The notes beneath the pieces are model-generated. The model was given only the letters and a program-made list of their open reading frames with translations. It was not told the origin of the DNA and ran no database searches. Both the position numbers and the translations under genes were made by a program. 64,000 nucleotides of DNA from Rhizobiales bacterium 62-47. GTDB lineage: Bacteria; Pseudomonadota; Alphaproteobacteria; Rhizobiales; Xanthobacteraceae. Positions 1 through 8,873 of this stretch are shown here, piece by piece (positions within the stretch are counted from its first letter, which is position 1; every line of letters starts with the position of its first letter). The stretch lies in the NCBI GenBank assembly GCA_001899255.1, contig MKVX01000011.1:248001-312000 (forward strand), given 5' to 3'.

Positions 1-1175
1 GCACGGCGACCGAGCTGTTGACGAGGCGCGAGAGCCGCCCTGGCCAGATGATCGCCACGGCACTGTTCGCCACCGGCACGCTCGGCGCACTGGCGCTGGC
101 CTTCACCTTCGCGCTGGAGAAAGGCTGGCTGACCATCGCACTGGCGCTGATGTCGCTCGGCACCGCATGGATCGCGATGCAGCGGCCGATCCCGTTCCTG
201 CGCTGGCTAGCCGCCATTCTCGCCGGCATCGTCGTGCTGCGCGTCGGTTACGAACCACGTATCGCCGGCGATGCGGTCGGCAGCACCATCGTCTTCAACT
301 GGCTCTTGTGGGGTTACGGCATTCCCGCGCTGTCGTTCTGGATCGGCAGCATACTGCTGCGCCGGCGCGGCGACGATGCGCCGCTGCGCATGGTCGAGGC
401 CGCAGCCATCCTGTTCACCGTGCTGCTGGCGTTCAGCGAAATCCGCCACGCGGTCTATCACGGCAATCTCTATATCGCGGACACCAGCCTCACCGAGTTC
501 GGCCTTCAGGCCTGCGTCGCGCTGGCGATGGCGATTGGACTTGAGCGACTGCGGCTGCGTAGCGGCAGCATCGTGCACAACATCGGCGCCATCGTGCTGA
601 CGGCGGGAGCCGGCTTGATCGCAGTGTTCGGATTGCTGTTGCTGGAAAACCCGATGATCTGGCGCATCGATGTCGGCGGCACGTTCATCAACTTGCTGTT
701 GCTCGGCTACGCCTTGCCGGCGATCCTCGCGTTGCTGCTGTCGTACGCCGTCGCGGGACGACGCCCGCCCGCCTACGCCAATACGATTGCCGGCGGCGCG
801 CTGGTGCTTGCCCTGACCTACGTAACGCTGGAGATCCGCCGGCTCTATCACGGCCCGGTCATCCTGCACGGCGCGGTCAGCGGCGCCGAGCAATACACCT
901 ACTCGATTGCCTATCTGGTATTCGGCGTGGCGCTGCTTGCGGTGGGCGTGTTGTTCAATTCGCAACGCGCGCGGCTGGCCTCCGCCGTCGTCATCGCGCT
1001 GACCATCCTCAAGGCGTTCCTGATCGACATGTCGACACTGACCGGCGTCTATCGCGCGCTGTCGTTCATGTGCCTCGGGCTGGTGCTGGTGGCGATCGGC
1101 TGGCTCTACCAGCGCATTCTGTTCCGGCGGCAATCGCCGCCGCCGCTGCCGCCCGCAGCGCAGCCGGAAACATAA
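1..1175 (+). CDS. DUF2339-type multi-pass membrane protein, C-terminal part (5' end outside window)
   Basis: The reading frame is open through the left edge (codons begin at base 3), so this is the C-terminal part of a longer protein, and the apparent TTG at 18 is probably internal. About 390 residues are visible with roughly a dozen hydrophobic segments separated by short Arg-rich loops, and a Pro-rich tail ends the protein. This matches the C-terminal transmembrane half of DUF2339 proteins, inner-membrane proteins of about 900 residues with no known function. The family call rests on topology and remembered similarity and could be wrong. A terminator-like hairpin follows directly, and the next gene is convergent. 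Confidence 0.6.
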   Translation, partial: TATELLTRRESRPGQMIATALFATGTLGALALAFTFALEKGWLTIALALMSLGTAWIAMQRPIPFLRWLAAILAGIVVLRVGYEPRIAGDAVGSTIVFNWLLWGYGIPALSFWIGSILLRRRGDDAPLRMVEAAAILFTVLLAFSEIRHAVYHGNLYIADTSLTEFGLQACVALAMAIGLERLRLRSGSIVHNIGAIVLTAGAGLIAVFGLLLLENPMIWRIDVGGTFINLLLLGYALPAILALLLSYAVAGRRPPAYANTIAGGALVLALTYVTLEIRRLYHGPVILHGAVSGAEQYTYSIAYLVFGVALLAVGVLFNSQRARLASAVVIALTILKAFLIDMSTLTGVYRALSFMCLGLVLVAIGWLYQRILFRRQSPPPLPPAAQPET

Positions 1176-1200
1176 AAGGCGACTCGTCGGAGCCGCCTTT
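1175..1200 (+). terminator. Hairpin terminator after the DUF2339 gene
   Basis: AAAGGCG and CGCCTTT arms with one internal mismatch and a short loop start at the stop codon of the upstream gene. The right arm ends in a short T run. It lies between convergent genes and may serve both strands. Confidence 0.55.
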
Positions 1201-1232
1201 CGGAGTGGAGTCGGGATTTGCGCGTCGATGAA

Positions 1233-1811
1233 CTAATCCGTCGAACGCCGCAGTTCGGAAACGGCCTCGTTCTTCACCGGCTCGATCTTGGCGCTCTCGA
1301 CCTTCGGCGTCTCGACCCGCGCCGCGACTTCGGTCGTCGCCGGATCGGCGGGTTTATTCAGACGACGCGAGTGCAGCACGCGCGGGCCCTTGCCGGAAAT
1401 CGCGCGCGCCATGATGATGTGCCCGGCACCCTTGTGATGGAAATCGCAATAGGCGAAGCCCATGCCGTAAACCGAACCGCGGAAGCTGCGCTCATCCTGC
1501 TTGTTGAGATTGAAGCACGGCGAGAACGGCATGCCCTTCAGCGATGCACAGACCGACTCGCCACGCACCTGCAAGGTATTGCCGGGCACGCGCATATGCC
1601 GCGTCGGACCGGAGCCGCCGAACTGCACCGAGCCTGCGGCCGACCCGTCGTCGAACACGCGACCGGCGCCGCGCGTACCATCGAAACAGGTGAAGGCGAA
1701 CACCTTGCCGGCCACGAACTTGCGGGCCTCATCGGCTTTCATCTCTCCAGCGACTGCCGGTGCGATCACCGCACCGATCGCCAAGGCTCCCAACACAAAA
1801 CGCGCAAGCAT
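1233..1811 (-). CDS. Secreted protein of unknown function
   Basis: I do not recognise a characterised family. The protein has 192 residues with a signal peptide (MLARFVLGALAIG..APAVA-GEM, cleavage near residue 21) and a mature region with five cysteines, suggesting a disulfide-bonded periplasmic protein. The last 50 residues are low-complexity, rich in Pro, Glu, Lys and Val. A GTG at 1826 would add five residues, but the ATG at 1811 has a GGAG seven bases upstream and starts exactly at the signal peptide, so I use it. Similar proteins are annotated as hypothetical in Bradyrhizobium relatives (recollection). It is a single gene convergent with the preceding one. Confidence 0.6.
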   Translation of the reverse strand: MLARFVLGALAIGAVIAPAVAGEMKADEARKFVAGKVFAFTCFDGTRGAGRVFDDGSAAGSVQFGGSGPTRHMRVPGNTLQVRGESVCASLKGMPFSPCFNLNKQDERSFRGSVYGMGFAYCDFHHKGAGHIIMARAISGKGPRVLHSRRLNKPADPATTEVAARVETPKVESAKIEPVKNEAVSELRRSTD

Positions 1812-1929
1812 GCTCCAACTCCACACAACTGAGCGCAGGCCAGTGGCGACCGTTGCCGCCTTTACCTGCTGCTTACCATACGAACCATGGCAACATTGGA
1901 GCAGCTTGGTTGGTAAAGTCTGAACGTCG

Positions 1930-2916
1930 CTACTGAATTTTTACCACGATGCGGCCGCGGACCTGGCCGGCGAGGATCTTGGCGCCCGCCTCGATGACTC
2001 CATCCAGATTAATTTCGTGAGTAATTTCAGCAAGTTTGGAATGATCGAGATCGCTCGCCAGCCGCCCCCAGGCTTGTTTGCGAAGCTCGATCGGGCACAT
2101 GACGGAATCGATGCCGAGAAGACACACTCCGCGCAAAATAAACGGAGCGACCGACGACGGCAGGTCCATACCTGCGGCAAGACCACAGGCGGCAATCGCG
2201 CCACGATACTTCGTCATCGACAAAAGGTTGGCCAGCGTCGTCGAGCCGACGCTGTCGATGCCACCGGCCCAGCGCTCCTTGGCAAGCGGCTTGGCGGGAC
2301 CGGATAGTTCGTTGCGGTCGATCACCTCGGCGGCGCCGAGCTTGCGCAGATAATCCGCTTCCGATGCACGACCGGTCGACGCGATGACGTGATAACCGAG
2401 CTTCGACAGCACGGCGATCGCAACCGAGCCGACACCACCGGCGGCGCCGGTGACGACGATCGGCCCGTCCTTCGGCGTCAGACCGTGGCGCTCCAGCGCC
2501 AGCACCGAGAGCATCGCGGTATAGCCCGCAGTGCCGATGGCCATGGCGTCGCGCGCCGAAATGCCGTCCGGCAGCCGCACCAGCCAGTCGCCCTTGACGC
2601 GCGCCTTCTCGGCATAGGCACCGAGATGGGTTTCGCCCATGCCCCAGCCATTGCAGACGACCTTGTCGCCGGCCTTCCACGCCGGATTCGACGACTGTTC
2701 GACAGTGCCGGCGAAATCGATGCCGGCAATCATTGGGAAGCGGCGCACCACCGGCGCCTTGCCGGTGACGGCGAGGCCGTCCTTGTAGTTCACCGTCGAC
2801 CATTCCACGCGAACCGTGACATCGCCTTCCATCAGATCGGCTTCGTCGAACTGCGTCAGCGCAACCGTGGTGCCCTTCTCTGCCTTGTCGATTCGGACTG
2901 CCTTGAATGTGCCCAC
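1930..2916 (-). CDS. acuI: Acrylyl-CoA reductase (NADPH), AcuI/YhdH family
   Basis: A zinc-independent medium-chain dehydrogenase/reductase of 328 residues. AcuI-type enzymes reduce toxic acrylyl-CoA to propionyl-CoA with NADPH in the cytosol. The N-terminal catalytic domain carries [11 protein letters not shown] (about 44-54) and the [12 protein letters not shown] segment. The Rossmann domain has the cofactor loop [17 protein letters not shown] (about 155-171). The zinc-binding residues of alcohol dehydrogenases are absent, as expected for the family. The start is GTG with GGGGAG eight bases upstream. It stands alone here, so no pathway context supports substrate choice; a general quinone reductase-like role cannot be excluded. 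Confidence 0.85.
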   Translation of the reverse strand: MGTFKAVRIDKAEKGTTVALTQFDEADLMEGDVTVRVEWSTVNYKDGLAVTGKAPVVRRFPMIAGIDFAGTVEQSSNPAWKAGDKVVCNGWGMGETHLGAYAEKARVKGDWLVRLPDGISARDAMAIGTAGYTAMLSVLALERHGLTPKDGPIVVTGAAGGVGSVAIAVLSKLGYHVIASTGRASEADYLRKLGAAEVIDRNELSGPAKPLAKERWAGGIDSVGSTTLANLLSMTKYRGAIAACGLAAGMDLPSSVAPFILRGVCLLGIDSVMCPIELRKQAWGRLASDLDHSKLAEITHEINLDGVIEAGAKILAGQVRGRIVVKIQ

Positions 2917-3068
2917 GCCTGATACTCCCCGCAGCTAATGATTGAATTGTCGGATGGATGGTGCCGGTACGGCCGGCGCGGGCGCAACTTACCGAACCCG
3001 GCACGTCGCAGCAACCCGCCGATCCGGGGGGCGCCATGAGCGCAGCGAGGGGATCAAGGCTTGTGGAA

Positions 3069-4466
3069 TCAGGGCTTCGCAGCGGCAAGCGTCGCCGAAA
3101 TGGCGGCGGTCTGCGCAGCAGTTCCCCAACTCGGCGCTTCGCGGCCATCGCCCCACGCGCGCGGGCGATAGAAGGTGTGCACGCCGGTGCGATACATCTT
3201 CTTCATTTCGTGCACCCACGACGGATGCACCCAATAGGCATGGTAGTGCGTCGATTTCGCCACTTCCGGCAGCCAGAGTTGGCCGTCAAGCGTCGCCTTG
3301 GCGATCTTCTTCGCGCGCACCCACATGTCCGGCTCGCGCACCACGTCGGGAATACCGTCGCAGGCGAAGGTGAACTGGCACGCCAGCCGACGATTGGCGT
3401 TCTGATAGACGACGCCGCAGACCGTAGTCGGATAGAAGCCGGAGAACACCCGGTTCATCACCACCTGCGCCACCGCCATCTGGCCGCGCACCGCTTCGCC
3501 ACGCGCCTCGAAATACACGGCCTCGGCGAGGCACTTTTCCTGCTTGTCGCGAGCCTTGCCTTCGAGACCCATCCGCTCGGCGGGCGTTTTGATATGCGCT
3601 TGATGACTGCTGTTGACCTGTCCCTTGCCGGCGACGCTTTCGCCGGCCTGCGGCACTGCGGTTGAGGGGGCGGGCAGCGACGCGGTGGCCTTCATGTCCG
3701 GATCGGGCGCACCCGGCAACACCACCATCGGCTCTTCGCCGGGCTCCCAGCGTTGCAGCGTCTCGCCGGTAACGCCGAGCGACGACGCACCGAAATACAA
3801 ACTCGCGGTCTTCACCGAGAAGCCATCCGGCGACATCGCGGTGGCCGGTGCAGCGTCGTGCGTCACCGCCGGGCCTTTCGGATCGTCGAGCGGCAATGGT
3901 GCAGCCGACGAGGCGCCATCGTACTGCGCCAGCGGCGGCGCATTGAGCGCCTCGGCCAATTCGGGATCGAGCGGCAACGGCGCGGTCGCGGTCTTCGCGC
4001 CCTGCAACGGCTGCGTCACGGTCGCGGGATCCTCGGATAGCGGCTCGACGCTTTCCGGTTTGAAATCTTCGGGTGCGACGATGGCCAAACGATCGCCCTT
4101 CAAGGTGCGATCGACCTTGGGGAAATCCGACGCCTGATAACGCGGCGGCGGCTTCAATATCGGATTACGCGTTACCGCACCGACGATGTCGCTGCCCTGG
4201 CTCTCCAGGCTCGCCAGCAGATAGGCTGCGGTGCGCGGCAGCGCGGTGCCGATCGGACGGCCGAAGCTGAAGGTTGCAACCTGAATCGTGTTGGCGGCAG
4301 GCGCCAACACGCGCGTCTGCCAGCGCTCGGCGACACCCGGCTGCCGTGCCAGCAGCGAGGCGATGTCCTGATAACCAACTTCTGTCGGGATCAATGCGAA
4401 GACGCAGAGACCGAGGCCGAAGGACGCAAACCGCGCGCCCTTCGGCCCGTTACGCAGTACAACCAT
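3069..4466 (-). CDS. Cell wall hydrolase, SleB-type catalytic domain
   Basis: The C-terminal 140 residues match the Hydrolase_2 (SleB/CwlJ) domain: EKCLAEAVYFEARGE carries the probable catalytic Glu, followed by GQMAVAQVVMNRV, the CGVVYQN segment and the HYHAYWVHPSW block near the end. Such enzymes cleave peptidoglycan glycan strands. Before it lies a long Pro/Ala-rich linker, and at the N-terminus one hydrophobic segment (FASFGLGLCVFALIP) that probably anchors the protein with the hydrolase in the periplasm. The frame is open further upstream, but the ATG at 4466 begins just before the anchor; a GTG four codons earlier is an alternative. About 465 residues. Confidence 0.75.
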   Translation of the reverse strand: MVVLRNGPKGARFASFGLGLCVFALIPTEVGYQDIASLLARQPGVAERWQTRVLAPAANTIQVATFSFGRPIGTALPRTAAYLLASLESQGSDIVGAVTRNPILKPPPRYQASDFPKVDRTLKGDRLAIVAPEDFKPESVEPLSEDPATVTQPLQGAKTATAPLPLDPELAEALNAPPLAQYDGASSAAPLPLDDPKGPAVTHDAAPATAMSPDGFSVKTASLYFGASSLGVTGETLQRWEPGEEPMVVLPGAPDPDMKATASLPAPSTAVPQAGESVAGKGQVNSSHQAHIKTPAERMGLEGKARDKQEKCLAEAVYFEARGEAVRGQMAVAQVVMNRVFSGFYPTTVCGVVYQNANRRLACQFTFACDGIPDVVREPDMWVRAKKIAKATLDGQLWLPEVAKSTHYHAYWVHPSWVHEMKKMYRTGVHTFYRPRAWGDGREAPSWGTAAQTAAISATLAAAKP

Positions 4467-4681
4467 CGATACGCTCACGCAACGCAACGCTACACACAGC
4501 ACACGATCGATCTGCACATCCGTACAATTCGATCTAAATTGTTCGTAGCGAATTAAAGTTGCGGCGGAGTTAATCCGCGATGCACGCGCGCCACAGGCAA
4601 GTCCCCGCACATTTCCGCGCGATCACATCGAAAGCCTTGGTAAATCGGGCGTCGCTGAAATTGGTAAAGATCGCGTCAACA

Positions 4682-4708
4682 AACATGCTGAAGAAATTTC
4701 AGCATGTT
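4682..4708. repeat. 11-bp inverted repeat upstream of the cell wall hydrolase
   Basis: AACATGCTGAA and TTCAGCATGTT are perfectly complementary and separated by five bases. It could be a protein-binding dyad or a hairpin. It lies about 215 bp upstream of the chosen start of the hydrolase gene. Confidence 0.5.
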
Positions 4709-4783
4709 CGACCGCAATTTTCATCGCGCCCGCCATTCCGGGAGCGCCAAACGACGCCGGATGAATTGAGGTTGAGCGACAGC

Positions 4784-4879
4784 GTCATCCTGAGGCGCGA
4801 GCCGCACTTGCGGCGAGCCTCGAAGGATCGCCGTCGCCCCTTCGAGGGCTATGCTACCGCATAGCCACCTCAGGGTGAC
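4784..4879. repeat. Family A palindromic intergenic repeat, copy 1
   Basis: It starts with GTCATCCTGAGG and ends with CCTCAGGGTGAC, with inner arms around GCCTCGAAGGAT and CCTTCGAGGG, so the single strand can fold into a long branched hairpin. The right half is more diverged than in other copies. Confidence 0.75.
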
Positions 4880-4895
4880 GGCACCAACTCACGAC

Positions 4896-4928
4896 AACAA
4901 AATGCCCGGGACCGGCCCGGGCATTCTT
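4896..4928 (-). terminator. Rho-independent terminator of ppdK
   Basis: A perfect 10-bp stem (AATGCCCGGG / CCCGGGCATT) with a 5-base loop lies at 4901-4925, followed on the minus strand by TTTTGTTGT. It sits just past the ppdK stop. Confidence 0.75.
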
Positions 4929-4956
4929 GTATTTGGTAGAGAAAATTAAATCAGGA

Positions 4957-7917
4957 TCACGCCTGGCTGGCGACTTCCTTGCCCAGCGCGGCCTGCGCCG
5001 CGGCGAGGCGCGCGATCGGCACGCGATAGGGCGAGCACGACACGTAGTTGAGCCCGATCGCGTGGCAGAACGCCACCGATGCCGGATCGCCGCCGTGTTC
5101 GCCGCAGATGCCGACCTTGATGTTCGGCCGCGTCTTGCGGCCACGTTCGACACCGATCTTCACCAGTTCGCCGACACCTTCGCGATCCACCGAAATGAAC
5201 GGATCGATGTCGAGGATACCGCGGGCGACGTAGGTGCCGAGGAAGCTCGCGGCGTCGTCGCGGCTGATGCCGTAAGTGGTCTGCGTCAAGTCGTTGGTGC
5301 CGAACGAGAAGAACTCGGCAGTCTCCGCGATCTCGCCGGCCTTGAGGCAGGCGCGCGGCAGTTCGATCATGGTGCCTACCTGATACTTCAGCTTGACGCC
5401 GCTCTCGCGCGTCACCGCCTGCGCCATCGCATCGATGCGCGCCTTGACCAGATCGAACTCCGCCTTGGTGGCGATCAGCGGCACCATCACTTCGAGGCCC
5501 ACCGCCTTGCCGGTACGCTTGCCGGCAACGACCGCGGCCTCGAAAATGGCACGCGCCTGCATCTCGGCAATCTCCGGATAGGCGATCGCGAGACGGCAGC
5601 CACGGAAGCCGAGCATCGGATTGAACTCGGCGAGGTCACGCGCACGATCCGCAAGACGGCGGGGATCAGTGTTCATCGCACGGGCGACTTCCTCGATCTC
5701 TGCCTGGGTGTGCGGCAGGAACTCGTGCAGCGGCGGATCGAGCAGGCGGATCGTCACCGGCAGATCCTGCATGATCTCGAACAGCTCGACGAAATCGGCG
5801 CGCTGCATCGGCAACAGCTTCGACAGCGCCGAGCGGCGCGACTGCTCATCCTCGGCGAGGATCATCTCGCGCACTGTGCGGATGCGCGTCTCTTCGAAGA
5901 ACATATGCTCGGTGCGGCACAGACCGATGCCTTCGGCGCCGAACTTGATCGCGGTGTGCGCGTCAGCCGGCGTATCGGCGTTGACGCGGACGCCGAGCTT
6001 GCGCACGTCGTCGGCCCAGCCCATCAGCGTGCCGAATTCGCCGGAGAGTTCCGGCTCGATCATCGGCATGCGTCCGGCCAGCACCTGACCGAGCGAACCG
6101 TCGATGGTGATGACATCGCCCGCGTTGAAGACGCGGTCGCCGATGCTCATGGTGCCACGACCGTAATCGACGCGAATGCTGCCGCAACCGGACACGCATG
6201 GCTTACCCATGCCGCGCGCGACCACCGCCGCATGCGACGTCATGCCGCCGCGCGTGGTGAGGATGCCTTCTGCGGCGTGCATGCCGTGAATGTCTTCCGG
6301 GCTGGTCTCGACGCGCACCAGAATGACCTTGCGGCCATCGGCTTGCAGCTTGGTCGCCTCATCCGAGGAGAACACGATCTCGCCCGCGGCGGCGCCGGGT
6401 GACGCCGGCAGGCCGGTGGCGACGATGTCGCGCTTGGCATTGGGATCGATAGTCGGATGCAGCAACTGGTCGAGCGACGCGGGATCGATGCGCGACACCG
6501 CATCCTTCTTCGAGATCAGGCCTTCGTTGGCCAGTTCGACGGCGATACGCAGCGCCGCCTTGGCGGTGCGCTTGCCGTTGCGGGTCTGCAGCATCCACAA
6601 CTTGCCGTCCTCGACCGTGAATTCGAGGTCCTGCATGTCGCGGTAGTGCTTCTCCAGCAGCGTGTAGATGCGCGTCAGTTCCTTGAACGCGCCGGGCATC
6701 GCCGTTTCCATCGACTGCTTGTCGGAACCGGATTCCTGACGCGCGGCCTCGGTGATGTCCTGCGGCGTGCGAATGCCGGCGACAACGTCCTCGCCCTGCG
6801 CGTTGATGAGGAATTCGCCGTACAGCCGGCTCTCGCCGGTGGACGGGTTACGCGTGAAGGCGACGCCGGTGGCCGAGGTCTCGCCCATGTTGCCGAACAC
6901 CATGGCCTGTACGTTGACCGCGGTGCCCCACGATTCCGGAATGTCATGCAGGCGGCGATAGGTCACGGCGCGCGCATTCATCCACGATGAGAACACCGCA
7001 CCGATGGCACCCCACAGTTGCGCGTGCGGGTCCTGCGGGAAGTCGCTGCCGGTTTCCTGCGAGACGGCTTCCTTGTAGCGGCCGACCAGTTCCACCCACT
7101 CGTCGCCGGTGACGTCGGTATCGAGCGTGTAGCCCTTGCTGTCCTTGAAGGTGTCGAGGATTTCCTCGAAGTGATGATGCTCGAGGCCGAGCACCACGTC
7201 GGAATACATGGTGATGAAGCGGCGATAGCTGTCATAGGCGAAGCGGCGGTCGCCGGACATCGCCGCCAGCGCCTCGACGGTCTCGTCGTTGAGGCCGAGA
7301 TTGAGCACGGTATCCATCATGCCGGGCATCGAGGCGCGCGCGCCGGACCGCACGGACACCAGCAGCGGGTTCTTGGCGTCGCCAAAGCCCTTGCCGGTGA
7401 TCTTGCCGACATAAGCCAGCGCCTGGTCGACCTGCGCCTTCAGCTCTTTCGGGTAGGATTTGTCGTGGGCGTAGAAATAAGTACAGACCGAGGTCGGAAT
7501 GGTGAAACCCGGAGGCACCGGAAGGCCCAGGTTTGCCATTTCCGCGAGGTTGGCGCCCTTGCCGCCGAGCAGATCGCGGAGGCTGGACTGGCCTTCGGCC
7601 TTGCCGTCGCCGAAGGTGTAGACCCACTTGCCGGCCTTCGGCGTGAAGGCCTTCGCGACAGCGGCCTTTTTGGCCGGCTTCGGCGCCGGTCGCGCCTTGG
7701 TGGCTGTTACCTTGGCGGTCTTTACCGTGGCAACCTTCGCCGCCGGCTTCGCGGCCCGCTTTCCTGCTGCCTTGCCGCCCCCGCCCTTGGCCGCGACCTT
7801 GGTCCGCCGGGCGGCCGCCGACTTGGCGCGCGCCTTCGATTTAACGACGGACTGTTTCGACGATTGCTTTGGGGACTTTTTGGACGATTTCTTGGACTTC
7901 GATGCAGCTTTGGCCAT
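4957..7917 (-). CDS. ppdK: Pyruvate, phosphate dikinase with an N-terminal Lys/Ala-rich tail
   Basis: Converts pyruvate, ATP and phosphate to PEP, AMP and PPi (reversible), linking glycolysis and gluconeogenesis. The canonical protein starts near residue 97 (KWVYTFGDGKAEG). The nucleotide-binding domain contains GGKGANLAEM; the swivelling phosphohistidine domain has GGMTSHAAVVARGMGKPCVSG with catalytic His near residue 562; the C-terminal TIM barrel carries the GICGEHGGDP motif. The 986 residues exceed the usual size of about 880-890 because the first ~93 residues are a Lys/Ala/Ser-rich tail resembling histone H1 tails. The ATG at 7917 is preferred over a TTG nine bases upstream. It has its own terminator and is probably monocistronic. 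Confidence 0.95.
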   Translation of the reverse strand: MAKAASKSKKSSKKSPKQSSKQSVVKSKARAKSAAARRTKVAAKGGGGKAAGKRAAKPAAKVATVKTAKVTATKARPAPKPAKKAAVAKAFTPKAGKWVYTFGDGKAEGQSSLRDLLGGKGANLAEMANLGLPVPPGFTIPTSVCTYFYAHDKSYPKELKAQVDQALAYVGKITGKGFGDAKNPLLVSVRSGARASMPGMMDTVLNLGLNDETVEALAAMSGDRRFAYDSYRRFITMYSDVVLGLEHHHFEEILDTFKDSKGYTLDTDVTGDEWVELVGRYKEAVSQETGSDFPQDPHAQLWGAIGAVFSSWMNARAVTYRRLHDIPESWGTAVNVQAMVFGNMGETSATGVAFTRNPSTGESRLYGEFLINAQGEDVVAGIRTPQDITEAARQESGSDKQSMETAMPGAFKELTRIYTLLEKHYRDMQDLEFTVEDGKLWMLQTRNGKRTAKAALRIAVELANEGLISKKDAVSRIDPASLDQLLHPTIDPNAKRDIVATGLPASPGAAAGEIVFSSDEATKLQADGRKVILVRVETSPEDIHGMHAAEGILTTRGGMTSHAAVVARGMGKPCVSGCGSIRVDYGRGTMSIGDRVFNAGDVITIDGSLGQVLAGRMPMIEPELSGEFGTLMGWADDVRKLGVRVNADTPADAHTAIKFGAEGIGLCRTEHMFFEETRIRTVREMILAEDEQSRRSALSKLLPMQRADFVELFEIMQDLPVTIRLLDPPLHEFLPHTQAEIEEVARAMNTDPRRLADRARDLAEFNPMLGFRGCRLAIAYPEIAEMQARAIFEAAVVAGKRTGKAVGLEVMVPLIATKAEFDLVKARIDAMAQAVTRESGVKLKYQVGTMIELPRACLKAGEIAETAEFFSFGTNDLTQTTYGISRDDAASFLGTYVARGILDIDPFISVDREGVGELVKIGVERGRKTRPNIKVGICGEHGGDPASVAFCHAIGLNYVSCSPYRVPIARLAAAQAALGKEVASQA

Positions 7918-8011
7918 GGCTTCCAAACGGTCGGCATGAGGGGGAAAACGCTGCCGCCTTACACCACGTTTTGACGCCCTCGCGCAAGCCGCGAAGCCAG
8001 CCTTTCACCCC

Positions 8012-8167
8012 TTAAAGATGCAGCGCCCGCAACGCGCCGAGCCCGACAAGGCCGATAAAAATCAGATAGATCGCCACGACGATGTTCAACAGGCGCGGCA
8101 TCAGCAAGATCAGAACACCGGCGATCAGGGCGACAATGGCGGGAATATGCGTGGCTGTAATGATCAT
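8012..8167 (-). CDS. DUF3096 small membrane protein
   Basis: A 51-residue ORF beginning MIITATHIPAIVALIAGV and ending RALHL. Two hydrophobic segments flank a central MPRLLNIVVAIYLI motif typical of DUF3096 proteins, tiny inner-membrane proteins of unknown function common in alphaproteobacteria. Function cannot be inferred. It lies upstream of ppdK on the same strand with a gap of about 95 bp and is divergent from the DUF1236 gene. The call rests on the translated sequence and remembered family consensus. Confidence 0.7.
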   Translation of the reverse strand: MIITATHIPAIVALIAGVLILLMPRLLNIVVAIYLIFIGLVGLGALRALHL

Positions 8168-8389
8168 CGGACTGCTCCGCGCGGAAAGTGGAAATCGACT
8201 TCACGAATCGGCTTGATTTTTACCATTGCGCCGACCGCGGCGGTAGCGCGGCGAACCTCATCAGGGTTCCCTGCCATCACCAAATGACCTTGGGCCCGCC
8301 GCATATGTGCAGGAACGCCGCCTCCCCGGCAGGCTTATCTCGTCTTCCGAGCCGCTCTTGAGCGGTGCATCCCTGGACAGGAGAACACC

Positions 8390-8743
8390 ATGCGCAAATC
8401 GCTCATCGCCCTCGCCGCGCTCGCCGGCACCATCGCGGCGCCATTGGCGGCCCAGGCGCAAAGCACGATCGTCGTTGAGGACAACGCAACGGTCGGTGGA
8501 CCGACCCTGGTGATTCCCGCCGACCAGCTGCCGCGCTTCCGGCAATACGTCGTGCGCGAGGCTGTACCGTCCTACGTCGTCGATGCGCCGATAGCTGTCG
8601 GCACCGAGTTGCCGGACGTCGGCGTGACCTATTACGACGTGCCGCAGCAGTACGGCGCAACGCCCTATCGCTATACGGTGGTCAACGATCGCACCGTGCT
8701 GGTCAACCCGCGCACCCGCCGCATCATGCAGGTGGTGGAGTAA
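8390..8743 (+). CDS. DUF1236 secreted protein
   Basis: A 117-residue protein with a clear signal peptide (MRKSLIALAALAGTIAAPLAAQA, cleavage after residue 23). The mature part has the DUF1236 pattern: a segment ending LPRFRQYVVREAVPSY, then VGTELPDVGVTYYDVP, and a C-terminal block ending TRRIMQVVE. DUF1236 proteins are periplasmic, restricted mostly to Rhizobiales and of unknown function. A strong AGGAGA lies five bases before the ATG. A family A repeat follows the stop and separates it from the convergent glyS. Confidence 0.85.
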   Translation: MRKSLIALAALAGTIAAPLAAQAQSTIVVEDNATVGGPTLVIPADQLPRFRQYVVREAVPSYVVDAPIAVGTELPDVGVTYYDVPQQYGATPYRYTVVNDRTVLVNPRTRRIMQVVE

Positions 8744-8768
8744 CGACGTTCTCATCACGGGAATGGCC

Positions 8769-8862
8769 GTCACCCTGAGGTGCCCGAGCGACGCGAGGGC
8801 CTCGAAGGGCGGCGGCCATCCTTCGAGGCCCTCGGCAAGCGCCGTTCGCACCTCAGGATGAC
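8769..8862. repeat. Family A palindromic intergenic repeat, copy 2
   Basis: Begins GTCACCCTGAGG and ends CCTCAGGATGAC, with inner arms GGGCCTCGAAGGG and CATCCTTCGAGGCCC. It lies between the convergent DUF1236 and glyS genes. Confidence 0.8.
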
Positions 8863-8873
8863 GCCGACGCCTC

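Larger units (their letters stand above)
4467..4956. other. 490-bp intergenic region with repeat, hairpin and terminator
   Basis: No gene is supported here. It contains the AT-rich upstream region of the SleB-type gene with a near-perfect inverted repeat at 4682-4708, a family A palindromic repeat at 4784-4879, and the ppdK terminator at 4896-4928. Confidence 0.6.
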
